A DNA stretch of 64,000 nt from Francisella noatunensis subsp. noatunensis (GCF_009823375.1 NZ_WBSX01000001.1:1-64000); one strand, 5' to 3'. Positions 1-10,749 are shown, numbered from the stretch's first letter. Program-made: numbers and translations. The notes: generated by a model from the letters alone, not told the origin.

Positions 1-426
1 GTGCTATTGTAACAATGGTCGATAGAGCTAGCAGATTTACTATTTTAGCCAAGTCTATAGATAGAACAGCTAATTCAATCAATAGAATATTGTACAAAGT
101 ATCTAATGGTCATAAAATATTAACAGCTACATTTGATAATGGTAAAGAGTTTGCTAAACATAAGAAGCTAACTAGCAAGACTGGCATCAAAGTATTCTTT
201 GCTGATCCATACAGTCCTTGGCAAAGAGGTACTAATGAAAACATGAATAGGTATATCAGACAATTTATACCTAAAGGTACTAACTTTAACAATATATCTC
301 ATCAATACATTAGAAGTTACAGATAGACTTGAATAATAGACCTAAGAAATGTTTAAATTACTTGACACCTAATGAAGTACATTTTGGTATCTCTATAAAC
401 ATTGAGAATACAATCTAGCATTTATA
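1..426 (+). mobile_element. IS30-family transposase, 3' part, degenerate
   Basis: This is the C-terminal part of a DDE transposase, cut by the window edge. The reading frame from base 15 has FDNGKEF (catalytic Asp) near residue 41 and GTNEN with the catalytic Glu near residue 75, as in IS30 transposases. The frame stops at 326. The expected C-terminus (NNRPKK, then LTPNEV) continues in another frame from about 332 to the TAG at 416-418, so a single-base insertion near 330 has broken the gene. Bases 343-419 recur inverted at 3494-3570. No terminal repeat could be identified. The element is probably inactive. Confidence 0.8.
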
Positions 427-583
427 AAAATGTTGACAATATAGCTCCATTTGAGAGAATTAAAACATATTTATGTTGAATCAAATAAATCATTGTATAT
501 AGTTGCTTCTTGTTTTTAGCCATATGTTTTTGTGTCTGATGTGTCGAGGGTGCTTATACATGTTTATCGAATAGGATAGTAAG

Positions 584-1882
584 ATGATAAAAAGGTATGA
601 CGTAGCAGAAATCTCAAAGATTTGGGCAGATGAAAATAAATATGCAAAAATGCTTGAGGTTGAGTTAGCAATTCTTGAAGCTTTAGAGGACAAAATGGTT
701 CCTAAGGGTACGGCAGCTGAGATTCGTGCTAAAGCAGAGATTAGACCTGATAGAGTTGATGAAATCGAGAAAGTTACCAAGCATGATATTATAGCTTTTT
801 GTACTTCAATTGCTGAGCAATTCACTGCTGAAACTGGTAAGTTTTTTCATTTTGGTGTTACATCTTCAGATATTATCGATTCAGCTCTTAGCTTACAGAT
901 CCGTGAGTCAATGGAGTATGTTGTTAGAGACTTAGAGTCTTTATGTGATTCATTATTGGCAAAAGCTCAAGAAACAAAAGAAATTATCACAATGGGTAGA
1001 AGTCATGGTATGTTTGCAGAACCTATGAGTTTTGGTCAGAAGTTTTTAGGAGCGTATGTTGAATTTAAACGTAGGCTAAAAGATCTTAAAGAATTCCAAA
1101 AAGATGGTTTGACAGTACAGTTCTCAGGTGCGGTAGGTAACTACTGTATTTTAACTACAGAAGATGAGAAAAAAGCCGCTGATATTTTAGGTTTACCTGT
1201 TGAAGAGGTATCAACACAGGTTATCCCAAGAGATAGAATCGCTAAGTTAATATCTATTCATGGACTTATTGCTTCTGCTATTGAGAGATTAGCAGTAGAG
1301 ATTAGACATTTACATAGAAGTGATGTTTTTGAAGTTTATGAAGGTTTTTCTAAGGGTCAAAAAGGTTCTTCAACTATGCCGCATAAGAAAAACCCAATTT
1401 CTACCGAGAATTTAACTGGTATGGCAAGAATGTTAAGATCTCATGTGTCTATAGCATTAGAAAATTGTGTACTATGGCATGAAAGAGATATTTCTCATTC
1501 TTCAGCAGAGCGTTTTTACTTACCAGATAACTTTGGTATTATGGTTTATGCTTTGCGTAGAATGAAAAATACAATCGATAACCTTGTAGTTCAAAAAGAT
1601 ATTATCGAAGATACAGTAAGAAGTACGAGTGCTTATTTATCAAGCTTCTATCTACATTTCTTAGTAGCAAATACACCATTTATGCGTGAGGATTGTTACA
1701 AAATTGTTCAGCAAGTTGCTTTTGATCTTAAGCAAGGTGAGTCATTCTCTAAGAACTTACAAAAAGTCATGCAAGATGAGCATAGTATTATTTTAGATGT
1801 TCCAGAAATGGATTTTGAGGGTATCAAGAAAACTTATCTAAAAGAAATTGATCATGTTTTTGCAAGGTCAATCAAAGTTTAG
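584..1882 (+). CDS. purB: adenylosuccinate lyase
   Basis: PurB (432 aa, full length) acts twice in cytosolic purine synthesis: it releases fumarate from SAICAR and from adenylosuccinate. The fumarase/aspartase superfamily signature GSSTMPHKKNP lies near residue 263, the catalytic-His region GRSHGMFAEP near residue 140, and TSSDIIDSA near residue 88. The ATG start is preceded by a modest GGATAGTAAG. The gene is intact although it sits between IS debris and a broken ABC gene. It has no apparent operon partner here. Confidence 0.96.
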   Translation: MIKRYDVAEISKIWADENKYAKMLEVELAILEALEDKMVPKGTAAEIRAKAEIRPDRVDEIEKVTKHDIIAFCTSIAEQFTAETGKFFHFGVTSSDIIDSALSLQIRESMEYVVRDLESLCDSLLAKAQETKEIITMGRSHGMFAEPMSFGQKFLGAYVEFKRRLKDLKEFQKDGLTVQFSGAVGNYCILTTEDEKKAADILGLPVEEVSTQVIPRDRIAKLISIHGLIASAIERLAVEIRHLHRSDVFEVYEGFSKGQKGSSTMPHKKNPISTENLTGMARMLRSHVSIALENCVLWHERDISHSSAERFYLPDNFGIMVYALRRMKNTIDNLVVQKDIIEDTVRSTSAYLSSFYLHFLVANTPFMREDCYKIVQQVAFDLKQGESFSKNLQKVMQDEHSIILDVPEMDFEGIKKTYLKEIDHVFARSIKV

Positions 1883-2049
1883 AAATGGTTTGTAACCGGT
1901 TTCAAATTATCTCTTCACTGTAAATATATATCTTTGCTGGATGTCGATGTAGTATCATTACATAAAATTAATATCCTAGTGTAGACATTATTTAAAACAA
2001 TATTATACTAAAGTAGTATATTTATTATTGATATTGTCTTCTATTTATT

Positions 2050-3493
2050 ATGCTGTATAAACAAATTAAAACGGTTTTGAAAATTCCTAAGCATACTGTA
2101 TATACACTTGTTATATAGTTTGTTATTAGGTTTTTTATCACTCACAATTCCTGTTTCAGTTCAGACATTGGTTAATCTGGTCGGCGTTAGTTTGTCTATT
2201 AGGCCAGTTATATCGTTGATAACTATTTTGTTTATCCTGCTAACTGCGGCTTTTTTTGTGAGGATTTTTCAACTAAAGCTTGTTGAGGATATCCAAAGGA
2301 AAATCTTTGTAGATGAAGTGCTACGAGTAATAACTGCTATCTATCGAGTTGATTTTAATAAATTAGATAAGATAAATGTTCGCGAGAAAATTAACAGGGC
2401 TTTTGAACTTAAGTTTTTGCAAAAGTCGGTATCAGTTATTTTTATAATCCTTTTGGATATATTCTTATAGACTCTTTTTTGTGTAATTATTTTAGCGTTT
2501 TATCATCCATTATTTTTAGTCTTCGATATTTTATTGATTACTTGTATCATACTGTCAATATTTGTGCCGATGAACGCTGGGTATAAAGCAGGACTTAAAG
2601 AGTCGAGTAATATTTATGATATTGTTGACTCTCTTGAAGAGAAAACAGCGGAGTTTTTATCATTTAAACAACGACCTCTAAATAATTCTATGAAAAAGGT
2701 CGATACCAAACTATGTAACTATTTAGATGCTAGATCTAATTTCTTCGGTGTTGTCTTTAGACAACATGTTTACATAGGTTTGACATATATATTCATAAAT
2801 ATTCTATTATTAGGTATCGGTAGTTATCTTATCATAAATGGACAATTATCTATCGGACAGTTGATTGCTGCAGAGCTTTTGGTCAATATAGTTTTACTTG
2901 GATTACTGAAGTTTAGTCAATACTTATATGACTGTTATGGCTTTCTTGTTGCAGTGCGCAAGATTCTAGATTTATTGGAGATTTCTCAAGAAGATAAAGT
3001 GCGTGCAGAGCATAAAGAGGCTAAGCTGACTGATAATGTTGTATCATTGGATGTTGTATTGGCAGATGATGAGCAAAAGTACACTTTTGATTACACTCAA
3101 AATCAGTTTTATGAACTTTGTTTATCTATAAATAGCGCACAAAAGCTTCTAGATTCATTCTTTGATGATGATTCTCTTGGAGTAATAAAATTAAATGGAG
3201 TTTGTCTGACAAACTACTCGAAGCAAGAAATTAGTGACAAAATCCATATTGCTAGTGGTATAGAGGTCATTGCTGGTACTGTGCTTGATAACTTATGTGA
3301 GAGTGATTTTTCTCAAGAGAGACTTGGGTATCTAAGTGAATTATTAGATGTTTTCGGTGTTAATTTTCTTGAAAAGCATTTTGAAAAAGAAATTGACTCA
3401 CAAACTATCAAATACAATTTAGAGTTTAATACGATGGTAGTATTAAAGATGAATTTGATAAGAGCTATTTTAAAACAACCTAAGCTATTAAAA
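2050..3493 (+). pseudogene. ABC transporter (membrane plus degenerate ATPase domain), broken and 3'-truncated
   Basis: The product resembles a type I secretion/HlyB-like exporter half: an N-terminal membrane domain with several hydrophobic segments, then an ATPase-like domain from about residue 340. Three lesions are visible. A frameshift lies near 2100 (ATG 2050 starts one frame, the rest is in another). An in-frame TAG sits at 2468-2470. The 3' end is lost at about 3493, where IS-derived sequence replaces everything after KQPKLL, just before Walker B. In the surviving ATPase part no GxxGxGKS/T Walker A and no LSGGQ signature is recognisable, although that frame is open. The ATPase may therefore have been degenerate before the breakage. 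The substrate is unknown. Confidence 0.72.
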
Positions 3494-3570
3494 GCTAGAT
3501 TGTATTCTCAATGTTTATAGAGATACCAAAATGTACTTCATTAGGTGTCAAGTAATTTAAACATTTTTTA
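3494..3570 (-). mobile_element. 75-bp IS30 transposase scrap, inverted copy of 343-419
   Basis: The reverse complement of this stretch matches 343-419 almost base for base. It encodes the same transposase C-terminus (LTPNEV, then SINIEN and stop). One clear mismatch lies near its outer end. It forms the joint between the truncated ABC gene and the truncated secreted-protein gene, so it marks an IS-associated deletion. Homology stops at the same GCTAGATT edge facing the ABC gene. Confidence 0.88.
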
Positions 3571-3864
3571 GATTATATTGTATTGAACCATTATATTGTA
3601 AATTATCAGAATAGAAGTTTATATCTATAGTTGAGTTATAATCTACAAATTTATCATTGGTATATTGTCCAACATTGGTATACTGATTTGCATCCAATAC
3701 TTGGCTATTTATAGCTTTTCCAGTACTGTTTCCCGGAGATATACTGAATGATATTGGGACTGAACAGTTATTTATAATAATTTGTGATCTTGCATCAGCG
3801 TAACATAATTCAGTTAAGGACGAGCTTAACGTTAAAAAAACAGACTGAGCTTTTTCTTTTTCAT
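3571..3864 (-). pseudogene. secreted small protein, 3'-truncated and frameshifted
   Basis: From ATG 3864 the frame reads MKKKKLSLFF and stops after a T7 run. One more T would continue it into a normal signal peptide ending in YADA, followed by a Ser/Asn-rich mature region (INNCSVPISFSISPGN) that stays open to the IS scrap at 3570. I see an exported protein of unknown family with two lesions: an indel in T7 at about 3834-3840, and loss of the 3' end. It lies just downstream of fslE on the same strand and may once have belonged to the iron-uptake cluster. Confidence 0.55.
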
Positions 3865-3921
3865 GTCTATAAAAAATAAACTAAATAATAGTAATACTTT
3901 AGCTTAGTGTTAACTCAGTGA

Positions 3922-5407
3922 CTATATGTATACAGCAATGTCTATAGTGAAAGTATTCATATGCTTGTTGTTGTATAATTTTTGATATGAATACTCTGGA
4001 CCTATTAAGACATTGTTGTCAAAATATGCACGTTGAGTTGATAAAATTAGCTGGTTTTTGATTCCAGATGGAGATTGACCAAATAGCAGTGGAGATGCTG
4101 GTAATGACATCGGTATATTAGCAGAATTATATGTCTGCCCATATGATACACCAAAGTTTGTGTTTCTTCCGCCAAGTTCTAATGAATAGTTTGCTGCAGC
4201 ATACCAGCCTCCAGCCAAGACATTTTGATTACTACCGTTAAAGTCTTTTCTATTTGTGGTACTTGCCCAACCTGTTCCTAGGTTTAAAAAATCGCCACCT
4301 ATAGTGTAAGTTAGGTTACCATTAATATTGAAACTACCTATATTGTCACTTGAAGAATTTTGATTCTCCAGAAACTTACTAAAAGAAACATTACCAGCTC
4401 CTGCAATATTAAATACATAGCCTGTATTAAAGCCAACTGCCAGTGTCTCAGTCCAACTTTCTGCGTAGAATAATCCAGTTAAAATTTAGATGATTATCAT
4501 CAGATCCAAAGACAGCTATATTAGCATTTAGAATGTCATTTTTATAGTTTAATGATATGTTGGTTGTTCTACCCGGTGCCAGAAATCCTGTTATACCACC
4601 AGTCCATGGTCCACCACCAAAAGCACCTACTGATAGTTTACTTCTTCCAGCAGTTACAAATAATGGTGATGTATCTAGATTACCAAATATAACAAAAGCA
4701 TTGCCTAAGCCAAAGTTATTAAGCTCACTAGTGCTGATATCAAATTGAGCGGTCACGTAGTGTCCGACATTGGCTAGAAAATATAATGTAGAAGATGTTA
4801 GAAAAATATTTTGATAGAGTATAGCCATTTGAGATTCCCTCGCTACCAGACCATACTTGAGCATTGACTTCTATTTTTCCGCCTAAAAATATAGCATAGT
4901 CATCAAATTTGTTGCGTTGTCCGATTACCGTAGATGAGAATAAACTGCCTGATATCATTCCTATAGGTATACTATTATTACCTGAGTAGGTTCCTAAAAT
5001 GTTACTTGTCCTCTGGTTGTAATGGCTGGGGCATTTCCGACATTAATAGCACCATCATGAGTAAAGATACCGCCTGCTAGGGTATTTCTTAAATCTATGA
5101 TTGAATTATTTGTATTTATACTTGTGCTGATTTCGTAAGCATTTGTACTATTTTCAAATATTAGGCTTATATCATTAGGGTTTTGGTCGGTTATTTTTGA
5201 GTCATATGTTGTTAATCGATTGGAGTCTAGTGTGTTTTCTTCCATATCACTAATATCAGCTTGTAATTTACGTATCTGCTGCTGTAGTTCAATGATAGCT
5301 TCTTCATTTAAGCTAAGCTCTTGACCATTAGTGTTTGAAAAAGCTGTGCTGTAAGATAATAAAATAACTATACATATAATTATAGGCGCTGTAATTTTAG
5401 AACTCAT
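3922..5407 (-). pseudogene. fslE: FslE/FupA-family outer-membrane siderophore receptor, three frameshifts
   Basis: Joined across frames, this encodes about 495 aa: a signal peptide ending near AFSN, a short coiled-coil (EAIIELQQQIRKLQAD) and a long Gly/Asn-rich beta-barrel-like region ending NTFTIDIAVYI. That layout fits the Francisella-specific FslE/FupA receptors, which take up iron without TonB. Lesions: a missing T at about 4996-4999 (T4 where T5 is needed), an indel at about 4802-4814, and another at about 4468-4476. Each shift lets the next frame continue sensibly. A strong Fur box lies upstream at 5455-5473. As read, no functional protein is made. Family assignment is from recognition of the sequence, not a search. 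Confidence 0.78.
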
Positions 5408-5454
5408 AAGAATGTTATTGTATTAGAAGTAACAAATTAGAACTTATACAACAT

Positions 5455-5473
5455 CATAATGATAATCAATATC
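5455..5473 (-). promoter_or_regulatory. Fur box upstream of fslE
   Basis: The 19-mer CATAATGATAATCAATATC matches the classical Fur consensus GATAATGATAATCATTATC at 17 of 19 positions. It lies in the 91-bp gap between the permease gene and fslE, about 48 bp upstream of the fslE ATG. This suggests fslE had its own iron-repressed promoter in addition to any read-through from the biosynthesis operon. Confidence 0.8.
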
Positions 5474-5498
5474 ATTTGTAGCAGATGAATAAATTAGA

Positions 5499-6710
5499 TT
5501 ATCTATTCAATAGAATAGGCTTAGTACTCTCGCCAGGGAATAGTTTTTGTAATAATAGTAATGCTATTAAATACCCTGGTATGGAAATAATACCACCTAG
5601 TGCGAAAAGCATTGAGTAACCAATATTCGCAGCTAAGAAACCACTAAGTGACATTCCTAGTATATAGATTAGAAGTTCAGCACATACTAAAACTGTAAAG
5701 TCAGTGCCTGCTTGATCTTTTGAGCTAAATTTCATGAATATAGTATATAGAACTATCATCTCCATAAGTCGAGAAGCCATATTCAATAATACAATACCAA
5801 AGATAAATATTTGATTATCAATGCCATAAAAACTTATAAATTCTAGAGAGAAATAGCAAGAGCCTCTGATTACTGCCAATATTGTCAAAAGAATAGTTTC
5901 TTTATAAAAGTTAAAGAGATAACTAATAACAGCTGCACCACAAACACCTATTAATGCACTACCAGTTCCCATAACTATGCCTATCGTTGTTAGCGGAATA
6001 TGAGAATCTACCAAAAATGATGATTGCATTCTCATAACCAAACCTTCACAGGCTCTGTAGCTCAAACACATAAGTAACAATATTCTGGTTTCTTTTCTAC
6101 TAAAGAAAGACTTTAGAGATGGTATGTGGTGCCGGTATTCTTCGTTTTGATGATTTTCATTTATAAGAAACATATAGGCACAAATGCATAAACTTATCAA
6201 AGTCATATATAGAGTAATTTGATGCCAGCCTAAAATTTTGTATAGCGCAATTAGAGATGCTCCACCAATCATGCTACCTAGAGTAGTGCCAATTACTCTA
6301 CAAAAGTTGCTCCACTGTAAGCTTTTAGCTTTTGTTTGTTCTATTGAAAATCCATCAATTGCTATATCTTGAGTTGCTGCAATGGAGGATAGCAAAAAGG
6401 CAAATAAGAAAATATAGTTGGTATAGTCTTTTGGAGTGTAAATAGAGAATATTAAAAATAGACTTATGGTCAAAAATTGCATTACAATAAACCAGCTTTT
6501 TCTTCGGCCTATTTTTTTGATATATAACCTATCTACATAAGGAGCCCATAGGAATTTGATAACCCATGGTAATAGTAAAATACTAAAAAGGCCTATTTTT
6601 TCTAAAGAGACTCCTTCAGAACGTAGAATCGTTGGTAGTCCAAAAGTACAGAAATATAGTGATATAGCTTGTGCTAAATAAAGAATAGTTATATCAAGTT
6701 GTTTTTTCAT
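5499..6710 (-). CDS. MFS permease, RhtX/FptX-like siderophore importer
   Basis: This is a 403-aa major-facilitator protein with about 12 hydrophobic segments. LLPWVIKFLWAPYVDR near residue 45 and GRRKSW near residue 67 are features of the AmpG-related branch that includes RhtX and FptX. Those are single-protein inner-membrane importers of rhizobactin and pyochelin. The neighbours make siderophore import the most likely role, with delivery from the FslE-type receptor. Its ATG overlaps the restored stop of the preceding small gene (ATGA), so it belongs to the operon. It is intact. A drug or muropeptide permease is the alternative. Confidence 0.75.
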   Translation of the reverse strand: MKKQLDITILYLAQAISLYFCTFGLPTILRSEGVSLEKIGLFSILLLPWVIKFLWAPYVDRLYIKKIGRRKSWFIVMQFLTISLFLIFSIYTPKDYTNYIFLFAFLLSSIAATQDIAIDGFSIEQTKAKSLQWSNFCRVIGTTLGSMIGGASLIALYKILGWHQITLYMTLISLCICAYMFLINENHQNEEYRHHIPSLKSFFSRKETRILLLMCLSYRACEGLVMRMQSSFLVDSHIPLTTIGIVMGTGSALIGVCGAAVISYLFNFYKETILLTILAVIRGSCYFSLEFISFYGIDNQIFIFGIVLLNMASRLMEMIVLYTIFMKFSSKDQAGTDFTVLVCAELLIYILGMSLSGFLAANIGYSMLFALGGIISIPGYLIALLLLQKLFPGESTKPILLNR

Positions 6711-7094
6711 ATCAAGTTATCTTCTATTAGAATTTGTTGAGCTTTTTCCCATGCTGAGCATGTATTAAACTGCAATACAGCTAAAGGGCATACCCTTAGC
6801 CATTGCTGGAGCATTGATCTTTTTGATCATAATAGGATCATTTGTAACACGAATCATACCTAGACACCATTTAGCAAGTTCAGGTTTAGACTCTTTAAAC
6901 CATTTTGCTTGTTTTAATCGTGCTTTATGCTCAAACTGATATTGTTCAGAAAAAGTACTAATTACTAAGAATTTTTGTTGTTTCTTTAGTATTTGAGAAC
7001 ATTTATCTAACCAGCTAAGTACATCTTTATAGCTTGGGGAGCTACCGAAATGCATTTTAACTATTGGCCATTTTGAAATATCGCAGTCTATCAT
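6707..7094 (-). pseudogene. small siderophore-cluster protein of unknown function, frameshifted near its end
   Basis: The open frame gives 109 aa from ATG 7094 and stops at 6765. Removing one G from the GGG at about 6787-6790 restores a C-terminus reading VCPLAVLQFN, then AWEKAQQILIEDNLI. That version (about 128 aa) ends in a TGA overlapping the permease ATG, the same ATGA coupling seen elsewhere in this operon. The restored version resembles a small cytoplasmic family with a Trp-Lys and Cys-x-Gly pair in the middle (AKWFKES, KWCLGM) and a late Cys-Pro-x-x-Val. No function is known to me. The frameshift removes the conserved tail. Confidence 0.6.
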
Positions 7095-7107
7095 AATGTT
7101 TCACCCT

Positions 7108-9412
7108 CTATAAAAGAGCTCTTTGAACACTAAATAGATATGCTTGTTTTTCAGGTAAGGCTATCTCACCAAGATTTGAATATCCAATTTTATGAGCTAT
7201 TTTTTGAAAAGGGATCACTCTAACATCAGGTTCAAAGATAACTTTAGTAGCGTCAAGCATATCAAAGCAGTATTTGCTAAGAGCTTCTACAAGTAATTTA
7301 GAATATCCCTTACCTTATAGCTTCTTCAGGGCCAATTAGCAGGTGCCATCCATATTCATTATCATCAGTAGAGAAATAATTGGCGATACGATCAGTCTGT
7401 GTGTTATAAATTTCAGCATAGGCGATTTCTGAGTTATCTATCGATAATATAAGTAATTTTTGGTTAGGCTTTGAAAGCATATTGCAAAAATGTTTTTTTA
7501 GCTCGGACTTTGATTTATTCAGGCTCCAGAATTTTGCTACGTGAGGTTTATTCATCCATGAGTGAATAGTATCTAAATCATGTTCTAAGTCAAATGCTCT
7601 AAAAGACACTCTATTATGCTTGAATAAGTCCTTATCTATATTTTTGGTGCTTTGAGCAAGATAAAGAGGATTATCAAGTTGACCTGTAGATATTACCTTA
7701 GGTCTTGCTGAATAATCACTATATCCAACTTCAAAAATTCTTAGCCTATTTAGACATAGTTTTGTAAAAGTTGGTTTATATAGATCAAAACGTTCAAAAC
7801 GAGATTTTAGCTCAGGATTGCTTGTCTGATATTTTTGTATACATTCATCTAATTTTTGATAGAAGTAAAGTTCGGGGTAGTTTAGTTTGTCTGCTAGTAT
7901 CGAAGAGATATATCTATAATGAACAACAAATAATCCTGTATGAATAAATTGCAGAAGGTAATCATCTTCAACTTGAGGAATGGCATCTTTTACCTGTTGT
8001 GGAAGGGATCTTAGCTCATCAACAGGATTTTTGCATATATTTATATCATCGACAAAATCTTTCATCGCTAGACCAACAGGGAGATTGTCCTCTATGATTA
8101 ATATACTATTTTCTCCATGAGGAGAGAAAACCATGCCATATTTGTATAAGAAATGTAGTAGAGCAGGGACAGTATTTTCAAAAAACATTTCTAGCCATTT
8201 ATCAATATCTAAAGATGATTCTTTGATCATTTCACAAATAATACTTTTACCATTAGCATCAACATAAGTTAAAGCGGCCATTGTTATAGCCTGTTCACTA
8301 CTTTTAAGTCTAGTGTGAATACTTTCTCTCCAGATTGCCCCTAACTGCTCTGTAAAGTAGTATGGTACCTGAGGAACTTCAGACTGATAAGGATGATGGC
8401 AGTAGGCACTAGCTAACTCTCCTAGAAGTATGAAATTTTTTTTAGCTAAAAACTCATCTTTTTGGACTATATTCTTAACCCATTGTGTAAGCATTGGAGC
8501 ATTAATTGTTTGATCTTTAGGTAGGCTTCTATAAACCGCGGTATTTAGTATATTTAGAGGTAGCTTTATACTGTGTTTTTCAGGATGAGAAATATTAGAC
8601 ATAGTTCTTATTGACTGCATAGCTAAGTATTGATCGGTAGACTTACCAAGAAATATAATATCTTTATCAGCTATATATTTCGTGAACTGTTGCATTACAG
8701 CATTTTTCCACTGCCACGGATGAACAGGTAAAATGTAAAAATCACTAGGCTTTTTACCATTCATCTTTATAGTTTTATTGAAACTGAGTAAGGTTTCTGA
8801 GTTAATTTCTTTATTGGTAATTTGTAGATAATCAGTACTTGCTATAGATGAAAAAGTTAAGAAATTTTTGTTTACGGCAATCCACACTAAATTGATGATT
8901 TTTTGCATCTCTGGAGCGTAGTTTGCATAGTCTGATGCATTAAAGCCAATACGACCTTTATTAATCACAAACCAGGGATGACCAGTCATGTTCCCTTCTA
9001 TGTAGGCATATGGAAGTTTGTAGATGTCTTTTGCTGAGATGTTATCTTTTTGTAAGATAGCTATATCAGCATATATTGTATTATTTAGCTCTTTTATGAG
9101 GTGTGCCATTGTGACAGAATCAATATTTGTTATAGGTAGTGTATCAATGATAAGTCTTATAGCATCATCAGCAGGTTTTGTACTATTACTCTCGTGTCTT
9201 GTTATGGAGTCCTTTTCAATAGTTAAGTTACCGTATATTCTTTGTATAGCCTTAAATTTGTAGCATAGATCTGAGTTTATCTCTAGGGTATATACTTCTT
9301 GATCTATATCTTTTTGTAGTGGCTTAAAAATTCCTTCATAGCTAAATTCTGAAATTATCTTTTCTAATAGTCTTGTGCTAGCTATCTTGTAATAGTTTAT
9401 TTCATTTTTCAT
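7108..9412 (-). pseudogene. IucA/IucC-type siderophore synthetase fused to a GNAT acyltransferase, frameshifted in the GNAT part
   Basis: The NIS-synthetase domain spans about residues 1-590. Motifs are TGHPWFVINKGRIGF near 140, VHPWQW near 227, and SPHGENS near 432. The class couples hydroxamate amines to citrate using ATP. It continues into a GNAT domain (HDLDTIHSWMNKPHVAKFWS) of the IucB/RhbD kind that acylates the hydroxylated diamine. The open frame ends at 7310 just after GPEEAI. Dropping one A in ATAAGG (about 7313-7317) restores GKGYSKLLVEALSKY and a normal end at TAG 7108-7110. The synthetase half could still be made; the acetyl-CoA-binding loop of the GNAT half is lost. The fusion puts two pathway steps on one chain. 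Confidence 0.85.
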
Positions 9413-9432
9413 ATAAATAGTCTCCTAATATT

Positions 9433-10749
9433 TTATGCGACTTTAATATTTGCTCTTTGTGTTAAGTATTTTTTTGGAACTCCAAAGGTTGAGAAAATCG
9501 TTCGAGAAGATACTTTGTATATCTCCTTGTTAAGAAGAGTATTTACTATCACAGCATTTCTATAACCTCCTAACCCTAAATCAGGAGTACCTACACCATG
9601 AGAGTTGATCTCAGTATTTTGGACAAAAATGTTTAAAGACGTATTTTGCGTGATTATTTTATAATCACGAGATATTTTGAGATTATTGCTATCATCTCGT
9701 TGAATTAGTGCTTCTATATTTTTGAGGGCATTATTTATATTTGCTTTATATCCGGTTGCTGCAATAACTCTATCTGTTGCGATTGAGAACTCTTGATTTT
9801 GCTGACTATGATAAAAAGAGCAGAGAAGTTTATCTTGTGAGTTATCAATATTTAGGCATTCACAGTTTGCAATCAATTCAGCATTGTTTTTATTTTCTAT
9901 AGATTGTTCATAAAGGACATCATAGATATCTGATATTGTTTCAGCACTAATTCCTTTATAGAGTAAATCTTGTTCACTTAGAAGTTTAGGCTTTTCTAAA
10001 TTAGGTAGGTTATAAAAATACTCAATATAATCAGGTGAGAAGTGTTCTAGACCAAGTTTAGAGTACTCCATTGGGAAAAAGCCTTTACTTCTAGTTAGCC
10101 AGCTAATTTTTGTAGAATCATCTTTTGACTTCATCAAATCTAAAAATATCTCTCCAGCACTTTGACCAGAACCTATCAGCGTTATGTGCTGATCTTTTAG
10201 AGCTTGGCTCTTTATATTCAGATATTCACTACTATGGTGAATGTTCGCTTTATTCTGAAGTTTACTTGGCAAATATGCAGATGTGCCTAACCCAAGTACA
10301 ATGTTCTTTGTTAAGTATTGTTGCTCTAGATTATCTTTATCTTTTAGTGTGATGCACCAAGCCTCGTTCAGAGAGTCTGTTTGATGCTCTATATTTATAA
10401 CTTCAAAGCCAAATTTACAAGAATTACACTTTTGTGATACCCACAAGCAATAGTCGTTATATTCTTGTCTAGGTATAAAGAAATTTTCTTTGAAGTAAAA
10501 TTTATACATACGGTTTTTTTGATGTAAGTAATTTAGAAAAGTAAACTCACTAGTTGGATCAGCCATAGTTACTAAATCAGCCAGAAATGGTACTTGTAAT
10601 GTTGTCCAGTTCATCATCAAACCAGGGTGCCAAGAGAAGTTTTCTTTTTTATCAAAGAAAAGGCAGTTGATAGGTTTATCGTTTAATAATGCTGCTAGTC
10701 CAAGATTAAAAGGACCAATTCCTATGCCAATGATGTCATAGATTTTTAT
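9433..10749 (-). pseudogene. L-lysine/diamine N6-monooxygenase-like hydroxylase (RhbE/IucD type) with lost ATG start
   Basis: This FAD/NADPH enzyme would hydroxylate 1,3-diaminopropane (or its acyl form) to create the hydroxamate. The frame is open from 10749, giving 438 aa, the family length, with the N-terminal FAD motif GIGIGPFNLG, a central NADPH motif LIGSGQSAGE and a late ATGYKAN. The expected start codon reads ATA, not ATG, five bases after a strong AAGGAGG. The preceding gene stops in TAA at the overlapping position, where ATGA would fit the operon pattern. The first in-frame ATG (10620) lies after the FAD motif and would give a non-functional protein. Whether ATA is used weakly as a start is open. 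Confidence 0.85.

Noticed and set aside
9433-10620. Hydroxylase gene starting at ATG 10620 (395 aa)
   Set aside because: This start would drop the FAD-binding GxGxGP motif, which is encoded in frame just upstream to 10749.
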